Part shown: piece by piece, positions 1-8,951 of the stretch
Layout of the letters: the number at the start of each line of letters is the position of its first letter
Position numbering within the stretch: the first letter of the stretch is position 1
Assembly: GCF_000303155.1 (NCBI RefSeq)
Contig: NC_018719.1
Span: 124,001 to 188,000 of the forward strand
DNA length: 64,000 nt
Source of the DNA: Candidatus Nitrososphaera gargensis Ga9.2
Lineage (GTDB): Archaea > Thermoproteota > Nitrososphaeria > Nitrososphaerales > Nitrososphaeraceae
Direction of reading: 5' to 3'
The notes under the pieces: generated by a model
The model's input: only the letters and a program-made list of their open reading frames with translations
Databases searched by the model: none
What the model was told of the DNA's origin: nothing
Program-made: the position numbers and the translations under genes

Positions 1-1
1 C

Positions 2-2248
2 CTTGCGATGATAGGCGGCTACGAAGGGCCGCTGCCAGAGCCTGCAATAACAAAGGACGGCCAAAGGCTCTACTCGGGCAGGCAGCTCTTCTCGCTGTTC
101 CTGCCAAAGGACTTTAACTTTATCATCACATCAAAATGGAACAAGGCCGCAAAGGGCGAGGGCAAGGATGTCGTCATAAAGAACGGCGAGCTCATAAGCG
201 GCGTGATCGACAAGGCGTCGATCGGCGCAGAAGAGCCGGACAGCGTGCTCCACAGGATCGCCAAGGACTATGGCACAAACGCTGCAAGAAAGTTCCTCGA
301 TTCGATCCTTACCATGCTCAAGACGTACATTACCCACAGGGGATTCACATATGGCTACTCTGACCTGTGGCTCTCGCCAGAAACAAGACAGGAGATAAAT
401 GACATTATCCAAAAGACCTACGAAAAGGTCTATGAGCTGATACAGCAGTATAACGACGGAACGCTGCCGCTCACAAGGGGTCTTGCTGCTGAAGAGGCAC
501 TTGAACTGTATGTGGTAAACGAGCTGTCACGCGCACGCGACCGCGCGGGCAGGACGGCCGACAGGGCGTTCCCCGACGAGAACTCGGGCGTCATAATGGC
601 GTCAACAGGCGCAAGGGGCTCGACCCTCAACATAGGCCAAATGACTGCGGCCCTCGGCCAGCAGTCGATCAGGGGCAAGAGGATCCAAAAGGGCTACCAC
701 AACAGGGCACTGTCGCACTTCAAGCCCAACGACGCCAACCCAGACGCAAAGGGCTTTGTCAAGTCAAACTACCGCGACGGCCTGTCGCCGCTTGAATTCT
801 TTTTCCACGCAATGGGCGGAAGAGAAGGCTTGGTTGACACTGCAGTCAGGACGCAGCAATCTGGCTACATGCAGAGAAGGCTCATCAACGCGCTGGAGCA
901 CTTGAAGATTGAGTACGACCAGACTGTGCGCGATCCGCACGGCAACATCGTCCAGTACCTGTATGGCGAGGACGGAATTGACCCTGCCAAGAGCGACCAC
1001 GGCGAAGCCGTCAACATTTCAAGGCTCATTGAAGCTGAATCAATAGTAGACGAGGGAAGGAAGGCGACCGAGGATGTCATCAAGAGCATCATTGCCAAGT
1101 ATGCCGAGAACCTCAACCCGAGGATGAAGGCTAACTTGGAAAAGGCGCTCCTTGAAAACAGGCTGAGCAAGGAAGGAGTTGAAAAAGTCATGAAGAAGGT
1201 GCTCGACCTGATCGACAGGGCGCTTGCCGAGCCGGGAGAGGCAGTCGGAGTCGTCACCGCGCAGTCGATAGGCGAGCCGGGAACCCAGATGACCCTCAGG
1301 ACATTCCACTTTGCTGGCGTCAAGGAGAGAAACGTGACGCTTGGCCTTCCGAGGCTCATCGAGCTCGTGGACGCGCGCAAAAAGCCGGTGACGCCCACGA
1401 TGGACATTTACCTCGACGAGGAGCACAGGGTGTCCAGAGAAAAGGCGCTTGAAGTCGCAAGAGAGATACTGTTCACCCGGATAGGGGACCTTATCGAGAG
1501 GTCGGAGACTGATTATAGCGGCGTGCTGACGTTCCATCTGTCAGAGGCGAAACTGGCAGAGCGGGGATGCACCTTTGCCGATGTGCAGGAAGTCCTTGAA
1601 GGATCAAAGAAGAAATACACAGTCAAGCCAAACGAGAACAAGCTCTCGATCAAGATAACGGTTCCTGACGAGCCGGATGCGCAGACTCTGCTGACGCTCA
1701 AGAGCAAGCTGCTCAACACTAGAGTAAAGGGCGTGCCGGACATTGAGCGCGTTACAATCGTAAAGCAGGACGAAGAGTGGGTGATCCAGACTGCAGGCTC
1801 TAACCTTGCAAAGGTGGTGGCAGTCGACGGCGTCGACCTCACAAGGGTCACCACGAACAATGTGTATGAGATATGGCAGACGCTTGGCATCGAAGCCGCA
1901 AGAACAGCGCTAATCAAAGAGATCACAAACACACTTGAAGAACAGGGTCTTGAAGTGGACACGCGCCACATCATGCTGGTCGCCGACCTGATGACGTCCA
2001 AGGGCTACCTCCAGCAGATAGGCAGGCATGGCATCGCCGGAACAAAGACATCGGTGCTTGCAAGGGCCGCGTTCGAGATCACAGTCCCGACAATTGCAAG
2101 AGCCTCGCTTGAAGGCCAGATTGAGACGCTGAAAGGAGTAACAGAAAACGTTATAGTGGGTGCCACTGTACCTGTCGGCACTGGAATGGTAGACCTCTAC
2201 ATGAAGGTGAAGGATAGTAACAATGAAAGTGCTGGAAAAAGTGATTAG
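2..2248 (+). CDS. rpoA: RNA polymerase subunit A, 5'-truncated (A' and A'' parts fused)
   Basis: Largest catalytic subunit of the archaeal RNA polymerase, cut by the window edge. The frame is open from base 2, so the ATG at 8 is internal. The bridge helix is visible (LEFFFHAMGGREGLVDTAV, near residue 262), followed without a stop by the A''-type stretch AQSIGEPGTQMTLRTFHFAG near residue 413. In most archaea A' and A'' are separate genes; a single frame is a known thaumarchaeal trait. The 3' end overlaps the L30e gene by 26 bp, which suggests a common transcript with the downstream ribosomal genes. Identification is certain; only the N-terminal part is missing. Confidence 0.97.
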   Translation, partial: LAMIGGYEGPLPEPAITKDGQRLYSGRQLFSLFLPKDFNFIITSKWNKAAKGEGKDVVIKNGELISGVIDKASIGAEEPDSVLHRIAKDYGTNAARKFLDSILTMLKTYITHRGFTYGYSDLWLSPETRQEINDIIQKTYEKVYELIQQYNDGTLPLTRGLAAEEALELYVVNELSRARDRAGRTADRAFPDENSGVIMASTGARGSTLNIGQMTAALGQQSIRGKRIQKGYHNRALSHFKPNDANPDAKGFVKSNYRDGLSPLEFFFHAMGGREGLVDTAVRTQQSGYMQRRLINALEHLKIEYDQTVRDPHGNIVQYLYGEDGIDPAKSDHGEAVNISRLIEAESIVDEGRKATEDVIKSIIAKYAENLNPRMKANLEKALLENRLSKEGVEKVMKKVLDLIDRALAEPGEAVGVVTAQSIGEPGTQMTLRTFHFAGVKERNVTLGLPRLIELVDARKKPVTPTMDIYLDEEHRVSREKALEVAREILFTRIGDLIERSETDYSGVLTFHLSEAKLAERGCTFADVQEVLEGSKKKYTVKPNENKLSIKITVPDEPDAQTLLTLKSKLLNTRVKGVPDIERVTIVKQDEEWVIQTAGSNLAKVVAVDGVDLTRVTTNNVYEIWQTLGIEAARTALIKEITNTLEEQGLEVDTRHIMLVADLMTSKGYLQQIGRHGIAGTKTSVLARAAFEITVPTIARASLEGQIETLKGVTENVIVGATVPVGTGMVDLYMKVKDSNNESAGKSD

Positions 2249-2540
2249 GGACGCAGTAGCCGCCGACAAGTACAAGAGCGGCGTCAAGGAAGTCTTGCAG
2301 TCAGTCAAGGGGACGAAACTGATAATCGTCAGCAAATCGATCGACTCGGCCGACAGGGCCAAGCTTGAAGAGCAGGCCAAGGCAGCAAACGTCGCAGTCT
2401 ACGAATATCATGGCACTTCTGTGCAGCTGGGCAAGCTCTGCAACAAGCCCTTTCGGATAACCGCGATAGCGATCAAGAGCGGCACGGCGGCCGAGATCGA
2501 AGCCATAATGGCAGAAAAAGAGGCGGCAGCTGCCAAGTAA
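2223..2540 (+). CDS. rpl30e: Ribosomal protein L30e (eL30)
   Basis: Small 105-aa RNA-binding protein of the L7Ae/L30e fold, part of the large ribosomal subunit. The fold is recognisable from KLIIVSKSIDSADRAKLEEQ in the first half and VYEYHGTSVQLGKLCNKPF in the middle. It starts inside the rpoA 3' end (26 bp overlap) and precedes nusA-like, S12 and S7, the classical archaeal rpo/ribosomal order. The C-terminus ends in an alanine/glutamate-rich tail. Length is normal for the family. Confidence 0.95.
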   Translation: MKVLEKVIRDAVAADKYKSGVKEVLQSVKGTKLIIVSKSIDSADRAKLEEQAKAANVAVYEYHGTSVQLGKLCNKPFRITAIAIKSGTAAEIEAIMAEKEAAAAK

Positions 2541-2630
2541 GGCACCAAGACTTAAATTGAACAAAGGTTGTGAGCATGATTTGTTGTTGTTGCCGTCGCC
2601 GTTTGCACTGCACATCGCAGGGACTCTGAA

Positions 2631-3110
2631 ATGACAGAGATCAAGCTGACCTCTGACGAGCTTCGGCTCATGTCTCTTTTCCAGAGCGTGACTAGTGCCA
2701 CTGCAAGGGACTGCATCGTCGACGAAAAGATGGACCGCGTCATATTCGTGGTCAACAAGGGCCAGATGGGCCTTGCCATAGGCAAGGGCGGCTCCACCAT
2801 CAAGCAACTGCAGAATGTGGTTGCAAAAAAGATTGAACTTGTTGAATTTTCCGACAACCCAGCCGAGTTTATCCGCAACATGCTCAACGCCGACATGGTA
2901 AACGACGTCAGGATATCTGATAGGAGCGACGGGACAAAGCAGGCCGTAGTCACGGTCGACCAGAAGAAAAAGGGCGCTGTGGTTGGCAGGGAGGGCAGGA
3001 ACGCCGAGAAGGCAAGACTTCTTGCGAAGCGATACTTCCAAATAACCAATGTGCAGATAGTAAGCCCTGAACAGGGTAGTAATAGTCATAGGGTGAATAT
3101 AGATGGGTAA
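2631..3110 (+). CDS. nusA: NusA-like KH-domain transcription factor
   Basis: Archaeal NusA-type protein of 159 aa with two KH RNA-binding domains and no S1 or N-terminal domain. The two GxxG loops are visible as GKGG (about residue 53) and GREG (about residue 123). Archaeal homologues are thought to act in transcription elongation or termination, or in ribosome assembly. It lies between L30e and S12, its usual place, and overlaps the S12 start by 8 bp. ATG start at 2631 gives the normal family length. Confidence 0.93.
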   Translation: MTEIKLTSDELRLMSLFQSVTSATARDCIVDEKMDRVIFVVNKGQMGLAIGKGGSTIKQLQNVVAKKIELVEFSDNPAEFIRNMLNADMVNDVRISDRSDGTKQAVVTVDQKKKGAVVGREGRNAEKARLLAKRYFQITNVQIVSPEQGSNSHRVNIDG

Positions 3111-3540
3111 ATCTCCACTAGGTCTGTTCGCAGGCAGGGTTCTGAAATCAAAGAAGAGCCGCGCAAGGTGGGCAGACAAATATTACAAGAGAAGGATGCT
3201 CATGCTTGACAAGAAGGCAAACCCGCTCGAGGGTGCGCCGCAGGCAAGGGGCATAGTGCTGGAAAAGGTTGGAATCGAGTCAAAGCAGCCCAACTCTGCC
3301 GTACGCAAGTGCGTCAGGGTTCAGCTGATAAAGAACGGCAAGTCGGTAACCGCCTTCCTTCCAAAGGACGGCGCTCTCAACTTTGTTGACGAGCACGACG
3401 AGGTCATTATCGGCGGCATCGGAGGCTCGATGGGTGGCGCAATGGGCGACATTCCGGGAGTCAGGTGGCAGGTGTTCAAGGTCAACGGCGTTTCACTGAA
3501 CGAGCTTGTACACGGAAGAAAGGAGAAGCCGAGAAGATGA
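3103..3540 (+). CDS. rps12: Ribosomal protein S12 (uS12)
   Basis: Decoding-centre protein of the small ribosomal subunit, 145 aa, the normal archaeal length. The diagnostic [19 protein letters not shown] block is near residues 65-85. It overlaps the upstream nusA-like gene by 8 bp, and its TGA overlaps the S7 start as ATGA. This tight packing indicates a translationally coupled operon. Confidence 0.97.
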   Translation: MGKSPLGLFAGRVLKSKKSRARWADKYYKRRMLMLDKKANPLEGAPQARGIVLEKVGIESKQPNSAVRKCVRVQLIKNGKSVTAFLPKDGALNFVDEHDEVIIGGIGGSMGGAMGDIPGVRWQVFKVNGVSLNELVHGRKEKPRR

Positions 3541-4142
3541 GCGGGAAAGAACAGGTTCACATACAGTTGTTCCACAAGTGGGACACAAGCAACATTGCAA
3601 TAAACGACCCCGGACTTAAGAACGTGATCAGCCTCAAGCCAGCGGTAATCCCGGTGACTTTTGGCAGGCACGAGCACCAGCGACTGAAAAAGGCAGAGGT
3701 CAACATCGTCGAGCGCCTCGCCAACAAGCTGATGCACTTTGGCAAGAAATACGCCAAGAACACTGGTAGGATGGGCGGCAAGAAGGCAAGGATGCTCAAC
3801 ATCGTCAAGACGGCGTTTGAAATCATCCACCTTGAAACCGGCAAGAACCCTGTCGAGCTGCTGGTGAGAGCAATAGAAAATTCATCGCCAAACGAGGACA
3901 CGACCCGCATCGTGTATGGTGGAGTCGTCTACCATGTATCGGTTGACGTCGCCCCGCTGAGAAGGGTCGACCTTGCGCTGCGCTTTATCGCAGAGGGCGT
4001 GAGGGAATCAACCTACAGTAGCCCGCAGACGATAGAAGAGGCGCTTGCCAAGGAGATCATTCTGGCCTCCAACAACGACATGGCAAGCCACGCTGTCAAG
4101 AAAAAGAATGAGCAAGAAAGAATCGCAATGGCTTCAAGGTAA
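3537..4142 (+). CDS. rps7: Ribosomal protein S7 (uS7)
   Basis: Small-subunit head-assembly protein, 201 aa. The [20 protein letters not shown] block and the C-terminal [20 protein letters not shown] stretch are typical of archaeal S7. The ATG at 3537 overlaps the S12 stop (ATGA). An in-frame start at 3465 would add 24 residues encoded by antiphase S12 sequence and is unlikely. This is the last gene of the rpoA-L30e-nusA-S12-S7 cluster and is followed by a T-rich stretch. Confidence 0.96.
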   Translation: MSGKEQVHIQLFHKWDTSNIAINDPGLKNVISLKPAVIPVTFGRHEHQRLKKAEVNIVERLANKLMHFGKKYAKNTGRMGGKKARMLNIVKTAFEIIHLETGKNPVELLVRAIENSSPNEDTTRIVYGGVVYHVSVDVAPLRRVDLALRFIAEGVRESTYSSPQTIEEALAKEIILASNNDMASHAVKKKNEQERIAMASR

Positions 4143-4150
4143 AAAAGCCA

Positions 4151-4168
4151 TTTTTCCTTCTTTTATTT
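4151..4168 (+). terminator. T-rich terminator after S7
   Basis: Two oligo-T runs (five T at 4151, then further T after a CC) begin 8 bp after the S7 stop. Archaeal RNA polymerase terminates in such U-tracts without needing a hairpin. This would end the rpoA-S7 transcript. Confidence 0.45.
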
Positions 4169-4430
4169 TGAATTATATTTGGCGATTCTATATTCTAATT
4201 TCGGGTTCTATCAGGCTTTTGCCCTCATCCTTCTTGGCATCTACTCTGTGGATTAGCTTCAGTCCCACGTTCCGCATCATTGCTTCACCTGCCAAAAGCC
4301 TTTTGAACCGTAGAACATATCACGGCCCTTCGGAGCAATGCACCGGTTGAGCTTGACCATTGCCCTTTGGGTTTTACTTAAAGAATGGAACATTAAGGGG
4401 AGAGAGTATGTTTCCGGAATCTAATTTCGC

Positions 4431-4441
4431 AAAAAATAAAA
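4431..4441 (+). promoter_or_regulatory. TATA-like box before the structured leader
   Basis: An A/T-only stretch (AAAAAATAAAA). With the usual archaeal spacing of about 25 bp, transcription would begin near 4463-4468, just ahead of the base-paired segment starting at 4470. Judged by position only. Confidence 0.4.
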
Positions 4442-4469
4442 GCGATTGCTGGTCGCCTTTTGTAAAAGG

Positions 4470-4545
4470 GGCTAGGCTGAGCGGGTGACGCAGGGGCGTG
4501 GAGGGAAAGCTCCCCTAGCCTCCCACTACGCTTATCAATGGCTAG
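4470..4545 (+). ncRNA. Candidate structured leader RNA with two alternative pairings
   Basis: A 7-bp stem GGCTAGG (4470-4476) with CCTAGCC (4514-4520) encloses two small hairpins: GCG/CGC around GGTGA (4481-4491) and GGAG/CTCC around GGAAAG (4500-4513). A second partner for the right arm, GGCTAG (4540-4545), lies just downstream, so CTAGCC (4515-4520) can pair either way. It is GC-rich in an AT-rich gap and precedes the 380-aa gene and the clamp-loader gene. It could be a cis-acting leader, a small RNA or chance. It does not match the RNase P, SRP or tRNA patterns I know. Confidence 0.35.
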
Positions 4546-4575
4546 CTAGACAACAACAGAAGAGATGGCAGAGAA

Positions 4576-5718
4576 ATGAGCGGCAAGGATGAATCGATCT
4601 TTTCAATGGAGGCACTGAGGAGCACACAGGCCGGCAAGGACATCATGAAGCAGGGACTGCTGAGGAGCAAGGGCTACCGGCAGTTCAACCAGTACAAGGA
4701 AAAGACAGAGCAAGAGTTTTCCGGCTTTGCCCAGCGGTTCATCATGTCGTTGCACAAGGCGATAACCGCCGACCCCAACCCTGCCGGCACCATTCGCAAG
4801 TTTGCGGATGACATGGGCTCTGAGGAGCTCGCCCTCTCTGACGGTAGCAGCGTGGCAGACGTCAAAGCCCGGCTGTCAAACCCAGACGTGCTTGGCGACA
4901 GGATCAAGCGTATTCTGAATTCCAACTTTGTCAAGATGACATTCCCAGTTTTTAACGCGCTTTATGACGGCGCTTCAGAATATTTCGGCGACAGTGCCTC
5001 TGAAGAAAACAGGAACGCCGTAATCGACGGCCACATCATTGCAATAGACCTGTCAGAGCCGATGGACAGGATAGTCGACAGGGATGAGGATCTCGAATAC
5101 CTTGACGACTACAAGTTCATGAACCCTTACATCCTTGGTATAGCGTGCAGCAAAATCGCGCAGGGCGGAGACTCGGTGCTCAAGGCGTTTGAAGAGGGGT
5201 TCAAGGACGCTCGGATCGGGCAGTACATTGATGTCAAGCTGAAGATCAAGCCGGCATCAATAAATGACGAAAACATGACCGAGTGCTACAAAAAGTACCG
5301 CGCTGTGATGGGCACTGCAGGCAGGAACATGGCGCTTAACCGCCGGCCTCTGAGCGACATATTCCACCTTGGCATGGCCAAGGCCGGTGAATGCGTCGGT
5401 TGCGGAAACGAGATCGAGGACGCTATCAAGAACAACGCGGTCAAAGTCCCGTCATGGCCGCTCTATTACGCCCTCAACACCGGCGGCGACGTGAGGCGAG
5501 CATTTGAGCTCACCATGGCAAAGAGTGAGCTCTATCTTGACGAGGCCAAGATCGCGCTTGACATGCTGCCCGAGAACTTTAAGCTAAAGCCGTTCCTAGA
5601 GTTCCTGTTTCTGACAGTCCGGCACTACAACCAGTACTGGTACAATGAGCTCATCAGACGCGCGCCGTTTGCCGAGTTCCAGAAAAAGATAGAAGAATCT
5701 GTTGCTGCTGCAAAATGA
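4576..5718 (+). CDS. Conserved-looking protein of unknown function, 380 aa
   Basis: I do not recognise this protein. It is soluble, charged and without membrane segments or a signal peptide. There is one possible metal knuckle, GECVGCGNEIEDAI, near residue 275, and an aromatic stretch TVRHYNQYWYNELIRR near the C-terminus. Its ATGA overlap with the clamp-loader large subunit implies translational coupling and perhaps a role in replication or DNA repair; this is inference from position. A structured leader may precede it. Codon use looks like the flanking core genes, so it is unlikely to be a recent import. Confidence 0.85.
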   Translation: MSGKDESIFSMEALRSTQAGKDIMKQGLLRSKGYRQFNQYKEKTEQEFSGFAQRFIMSLHKAITADPNPAGTIRKFADDMGSEELALSDGSSVADVKARLSNPDVLGDRIKRILNSNFVKMTFPVFNALYDGASEYFGDSASEENRNAVIDGHIIAIDLSEPMDRIVDRDEDLEYLDDYKFMNPYILGIACSKIAQGGDSVLKAFEEGFKDARIGQYIDVKLKIKPASINDENMTECYKKYRAVMGTAGRNMALNRRPLSDIFHLGMAKAGECVGCGNEIEDAIKNNAVKVPSWPLYYALNTGGDVRRAFELTMAKSELYLDEAKIALDMLPENFKLKPFLEFLFLTVRHYNQYWYNELIRRAPFAEFQKKIEESVAAAK

Positions 5719-6953
5719 TGTGGTCTGAAAAGCACCGGCCAAAGACGGTACAAGAAATGGTGGGCAACGAGGACACCCGGCTTGCAGCGCTAAAGTGGCT
5801 GGCAGGCTGGGTGAGCGGTAGCAAGCCGCTGCTGCTGGTCGGGCCGCCGGGCACCGGCAAGACCACACTTGTGCACGCGCTTGCAAGGCAGTTCGATTAC
5901 GACCTAGTGGAGATGAACGCAAGCGACGCTCGCAACAAGGACATACTCCGGGCAAGGATAACACCTGTCTTCCAGAACACTGCAAACCTGCTTGGCAGAA
6001 AGATAATGCTGTTTCTGGACGAGGTTGATGGTATCTCAGGCAGGGAGGACACGGGCGGGCTTGACACCTTGGTGGAGCTCATGAAAGAGCCGACGGTGCC
6101 CGTCATAATGGCCGCCAACGAAAAGTCCATCAAGATTAAAGACCTCTCCAAGGTGTGCAAGACAGTAGAGTTCAGCCCCGTGCCGCCTCGGCTGTTGTTG
6201 CTGTTCCTTGACCACGTGCTCCAGAGCGAGGGGGCAAAGCTTGGGCCGAGGGACAAGATATCGATCGTCAATAACAGCAGGGGCGACATCCGCTCGATGC
6301 TCAACAGCGCCCAGTCGCGTGTCGCCGGCTATGCCACGGTATCAAACAGAGACATTGTGGATATTGACATTGTAGACGCGGTAAACGGCTACTTTAACGC
6401 CAGCAGCTTGGAGCAGGCGACGCGCTTCATAACAAAGGCAGACGCGTTGTACCCGGATCCAAGGTACGGCATGTCACAGGAAGACCGGCGCAAGGACATG
6501 CTGGCCGCCCTTTTCTCAAGCATTGTCTCTTCGCACGTCGAGCATGACGACATGGCTTCCATGCTCGAAGTCCTGTCAAGGGCAGACATGATGGTCGGGC
6601 GCGCAAACGCAAGGAGGGAGTGGCGCCTGCTCAAATACATAAGCAGCATGATCGCGTCAGGGTTGTATGAAAGGTCGCGCCAGAAAGGGATCAAGTACAG
6701 CCAGTATGCGATGCCCTGGCCGGTCATGGGGCCGATATTTGCCCGCTCGCAGTCGACAAGGAAAATCTTGGGCGAGCTTGCGCCGGCGCTCCACATGTCA
6801 AGGAGCTCTGCCGGCTCGTTTGCCCTGCCATACTTCATAAGGCTGATTATCGAAGAAAAGGTAGACCCGATCGAGTTTGCAGTGGACAACTTTCGCGACG
6901 AGTCGGTTGGCGAGTCTATAGCAAAGGAGATCGAGAAGGCGAAGAGGAAATAA
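5715..6953 (+). CDS. rfcL: Replication factor C large subunit (clamp loader)
   Basis: AAA+ ATPase that opens the PCNA ring and loads it on primed DNA. It opens with MMWSEKHRPKTVQEMVGNED, has Walker [11 protein letters not shown] near residues 43-52, Walker B FLDEVDG near 99-105 and the sensor region APVIMAANE-like VPVIMAANE near 130. The all-helical collar follows. At 412 aa it lacks a long basic C-terminal tail but ends in a Lys-rich stretch. The start overlaps the previous stop. Confidence 0.93.
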   Translation: MMWSEKHRPKTVQEMVGNEDTRLAALKWLAGWVSGSKPLLLVGPPGTGKTTLVHALARQFDYDLVEMNASDARNKDILRARITPVFQNTANLLGRKIMLFLDEVDGISGREDTGGLDTLVELMKEPTVPVIMAANEKSIKIKDLSKVCKTVEFSPVPPRLLLLFLDHVLQSEGAKLGPRDKISIVNNSRGDIRSMLNSAQSRVAGYATVSNRDIVDIDIVDAVNGYFNASSLEQATRFITKADALYPDPRYGMSQEDRRKDMLAALFSSIVSSHVEHDDMASMLEVLSRADMMVGRANARREWRLLKYISSMIASGLYERSRQKGIKYSQYAMPWPVMGPIFARSQSTRKILGELAPALHMSRSSAGSFALPYFIRLIIEEKVDPIEFAVDNFRDESVGESIAKEIEKAKRK

Positions 6954-6955
6954 TA

Positions 6956-7357
6956 ATGAGCGACTGGATACCGCTTACGGTAAAATTCAAGGGCAAATGC
7001 GCCGAATGCGGCAAAGAGATACCACAAGGCGAGCGTGCATTGTGGTCAAAGAGCAGCAAGGCAATCAAGCATATCAAGTGCGAATCGCCAGCGGCGCCTG
7101 AAAAGAAAGAAGAAGAGGAGGGGAAAAAGAAGGAAGAAAAGAAAAAGAAAACGCCAGAGGTGCCCGAGCTCAATTGCTTTATCTGCGGCAGGCCTGCTGG
7201 GTGCGCCGAATGCGGTTTTGAGATTGACTGTGACAGGCAGGCAGTGTCGCAGGCTTGCATCTGCAGCCAGTGCCTAGAAGACAAGAACGCTTTTGAAAAC
7301 TACCAGCAGGCATTCATTGAAAAGGCGCGCAGGGTAGCAAAGAACCTTTATCATTAA
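6956..7357 (+). CDS. Small zinc-binding protein, unknown function
   Basis: 133 aa beginning 2 bp after the rfcL stop, so probably in the same transcript. The N-terminal part resembles a treble-clef/zinc-ribbon knuckle (GKCAECGKEIPQGERALW). A Lys/Glu-rich linker follows (about residues 42-64), then a second Cys-rich module with CFICG, CAEC, and CICSQC. Seven or more cysteines fit two to three zinc sites. The function is not known; coupling to the clamp loader suggests a DNA-linked role. Confidence 0.8.
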   Translation: MSDWIPLTVKFKGKCAECGKEIPQGERALWSKSSKAIKHIKCESPAAPEKKEEEEGKKKEEKKKKTPEVPELNCFICGRPAGCAECGFEIDCDRQAVSQACICSQCLEDKNAFENYQQAFIEKARRVAKNLYH

Positions 7358-7367
7358 ATGTCTATGG

Positions 7368-8793
7368 TCACAAGCCCAATATCTTATCAAGCGGTGTTTT
7401 CTTACCGCTTTGGCGATAAAATAGATCCAAAGTAAGGGCTGCAGTCCAAGAAAAGTTCTTTCCACCCGAGCCTTCACCTGTAAATAGATTGTAATACTTT
7501 CTGGCTCCTTCTTTTGTTACCATCTTGATAATTTCGTCCCTAATGATTTCAGCCTCTCTATCATAACCATTTTGCAACAAACCATAGTATATCATCCAGT
7601 TGATATTTTTACTCAGAATGGTCCACGCCAATATCTCTCTGCACAAAACCCTTTGCCGTCAAGGGCATAGCTTGGAATCAATCTGGCCGCGCACTTGCTG
7701 CCTGTGCCGCATAAACGCTCTTGCCTCATCAATTTGACGATATCTTTTACCTCCTCCCTTGCCAGCATCCCGTAAATATCGAGATAATGCAAGAAGATGT
7801 TAGTTTACTGATTCTTTTGTTATTAATTAGATCAAAATCCTGATAGTAGCAGGTTATTTTTTGCTCTCCATCTTGGAAATCGCTGGTTTCCTTGAAGAAC
7901 TTGGTAAAGCCGGATTGCTGCCTCTTCATCCAACAACCTTTAATCTCTCTGATCTCGAATCATTACGATCTGCTATGCCTACTACAATTGTAGCAGGCAT
8001 TTGTTTGAAACATAGAACGAAGTGCTAAAGACTACATCTTTTGTCTTGAAGGGAAAATTCCTGTATACGAGGCGCTCGTCATAGTTGTATTCCCGCATTA
8101 ATTTCACCAAGTAGATGAAGGTCCGGTAATAAGTATCCTTGATGGGCCGCTCACCACTTCCATTTTCAACTGCCTTTACGTCTTTACGTTTGTATTCTGG
8201 CAGCCTGTCATGGTTTTCTTTTATTATTTTACCGATCATATCGTCCCATATGGGCTGTCATCCATTCCAGATCCCCGTGGATGAAGTATAGTTGTAAGCC
8301 CTGATTGCTCAGGAACGCTCTGTCAAAAGATATCGGTGAAAGACCTTATCTTTGGAAACATTCTCTTGAGGAATTCCTTTGCTTTGTGCTTGTCAGCATT
8401 TCTGACATCTTCATAGATATATAGCAACATGAAATGGCATTGACCGGCAGCTGAGTCATGTCAGATATCATTACATGACTTGGGGAATCTTTGCTCCTCT
8501 CTATTTGATAGTACTCTGGCTCCGGCCAGTACGAGTCTGATGACTCGTAGAATACTACCTGCGGGAGCATACCATTCTTCCACTGCGCAGAAAAAAGGTT
8601 TTCAAATTCTGTGATCGCTCTATTGACATTCAGGTAAGAGTTTCCAATGGCTATAAAGGCCGAGTCCCAGCTCCATTGGTACGGATATAATTTGTGTGCA
8701 GGTATCGTTATCTTGTAATTCTCATTCCAGTTTCCTTCCAACACCTTGCTAGCCTTCTGCTATACTTTCCAAAGATAATGCTGCATTTTCCAT
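7368..8793 (-). pseudogene. Decayed glycoside hydrolase, (alpha/alpha)6 GH63/mannosylglycerate-hydrolase type
   Basis: Reading down the minus strand, fragments in different frames line up with one sugar hydrolase. The N-terminus (from 8793) leads to KLYPYQWSWDSAFIAIGNSY and FSAQWKNGMLPQVVFYE (8346-8744). Middle pieces follow at 7982-8239 and 7747-7929 (YQDFDLINNKRI). The C-terminal piece ININWMIYYGLLQNGYDRE with TGEGSGGKNFSWTAALTLD is at 7368-7646. The total of about 475 codons equals an intact family member. Several frameshifts and stops make it non-functional. The intact enzyme would have cleaved an alpha-linked sugar such as a compatible solute. Confidence 0.8.
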
Positions 8794-8951
8794 TGTTCCT
8801 TGATGCTCCTTGATTCAGCTATTTTTTGATGACCCTTGCAATTGCCGGCGCTTGGTCGCATGCTAATGGAGAGCAAGCATAGGGCCTTCTATGGCAGCTT
8901 GCACATCTTTGCTATTAAATAGACTGTAAAATTGTTGAACAAAATACCTTC

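Larger units (their letters stand above)
4143..4575. other. 433-bp intergenic region between S7 and the 380-aa gene
   Basis: No credible protein-coding frame was found. The forward frame that runs out of S7 (4045-4350) is out of phase with S7 and shows no motif. The first part is AT-rich and holds the putative terminator. The last part holds a TATA-like AAAAAATAAAA at 4431-4441 and, 30 bp on, a GC-rich segment able to form a compact fold (separate entry). Confidence 0.6.

Noticed and set aside
865-1407. Long minus-strand open frame inside rpoA
   Set aside because: Antisense shadow of a strongly coding, GC-biased gene; no motif, and the plus strand is certain. The same holds for 1040-1537, 1513-2001 and 1910-2380.
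2301-3179. Minus-strand frame of 292 codons over L30e and nusA
   Set aside because: It spans two well-identified genes and an intergenic region with no recognisable protein signature; a shadow.
4045-4350. Plus-strand frame leaving the end of S7
   Set aside because: Different phase from S7, begins inside it, and the intergenic part is AT-rich without domain or composition of a protein.
4470-4575. RNase P, SRP or snoRNA in the S7/380-aa gap
   Set aside because: The segment GAGGGAAAGC recalls an RNase P core and CTGA a D box, but the fold is too short for RNase P or SRP and there is no C box/D box pair with guide.
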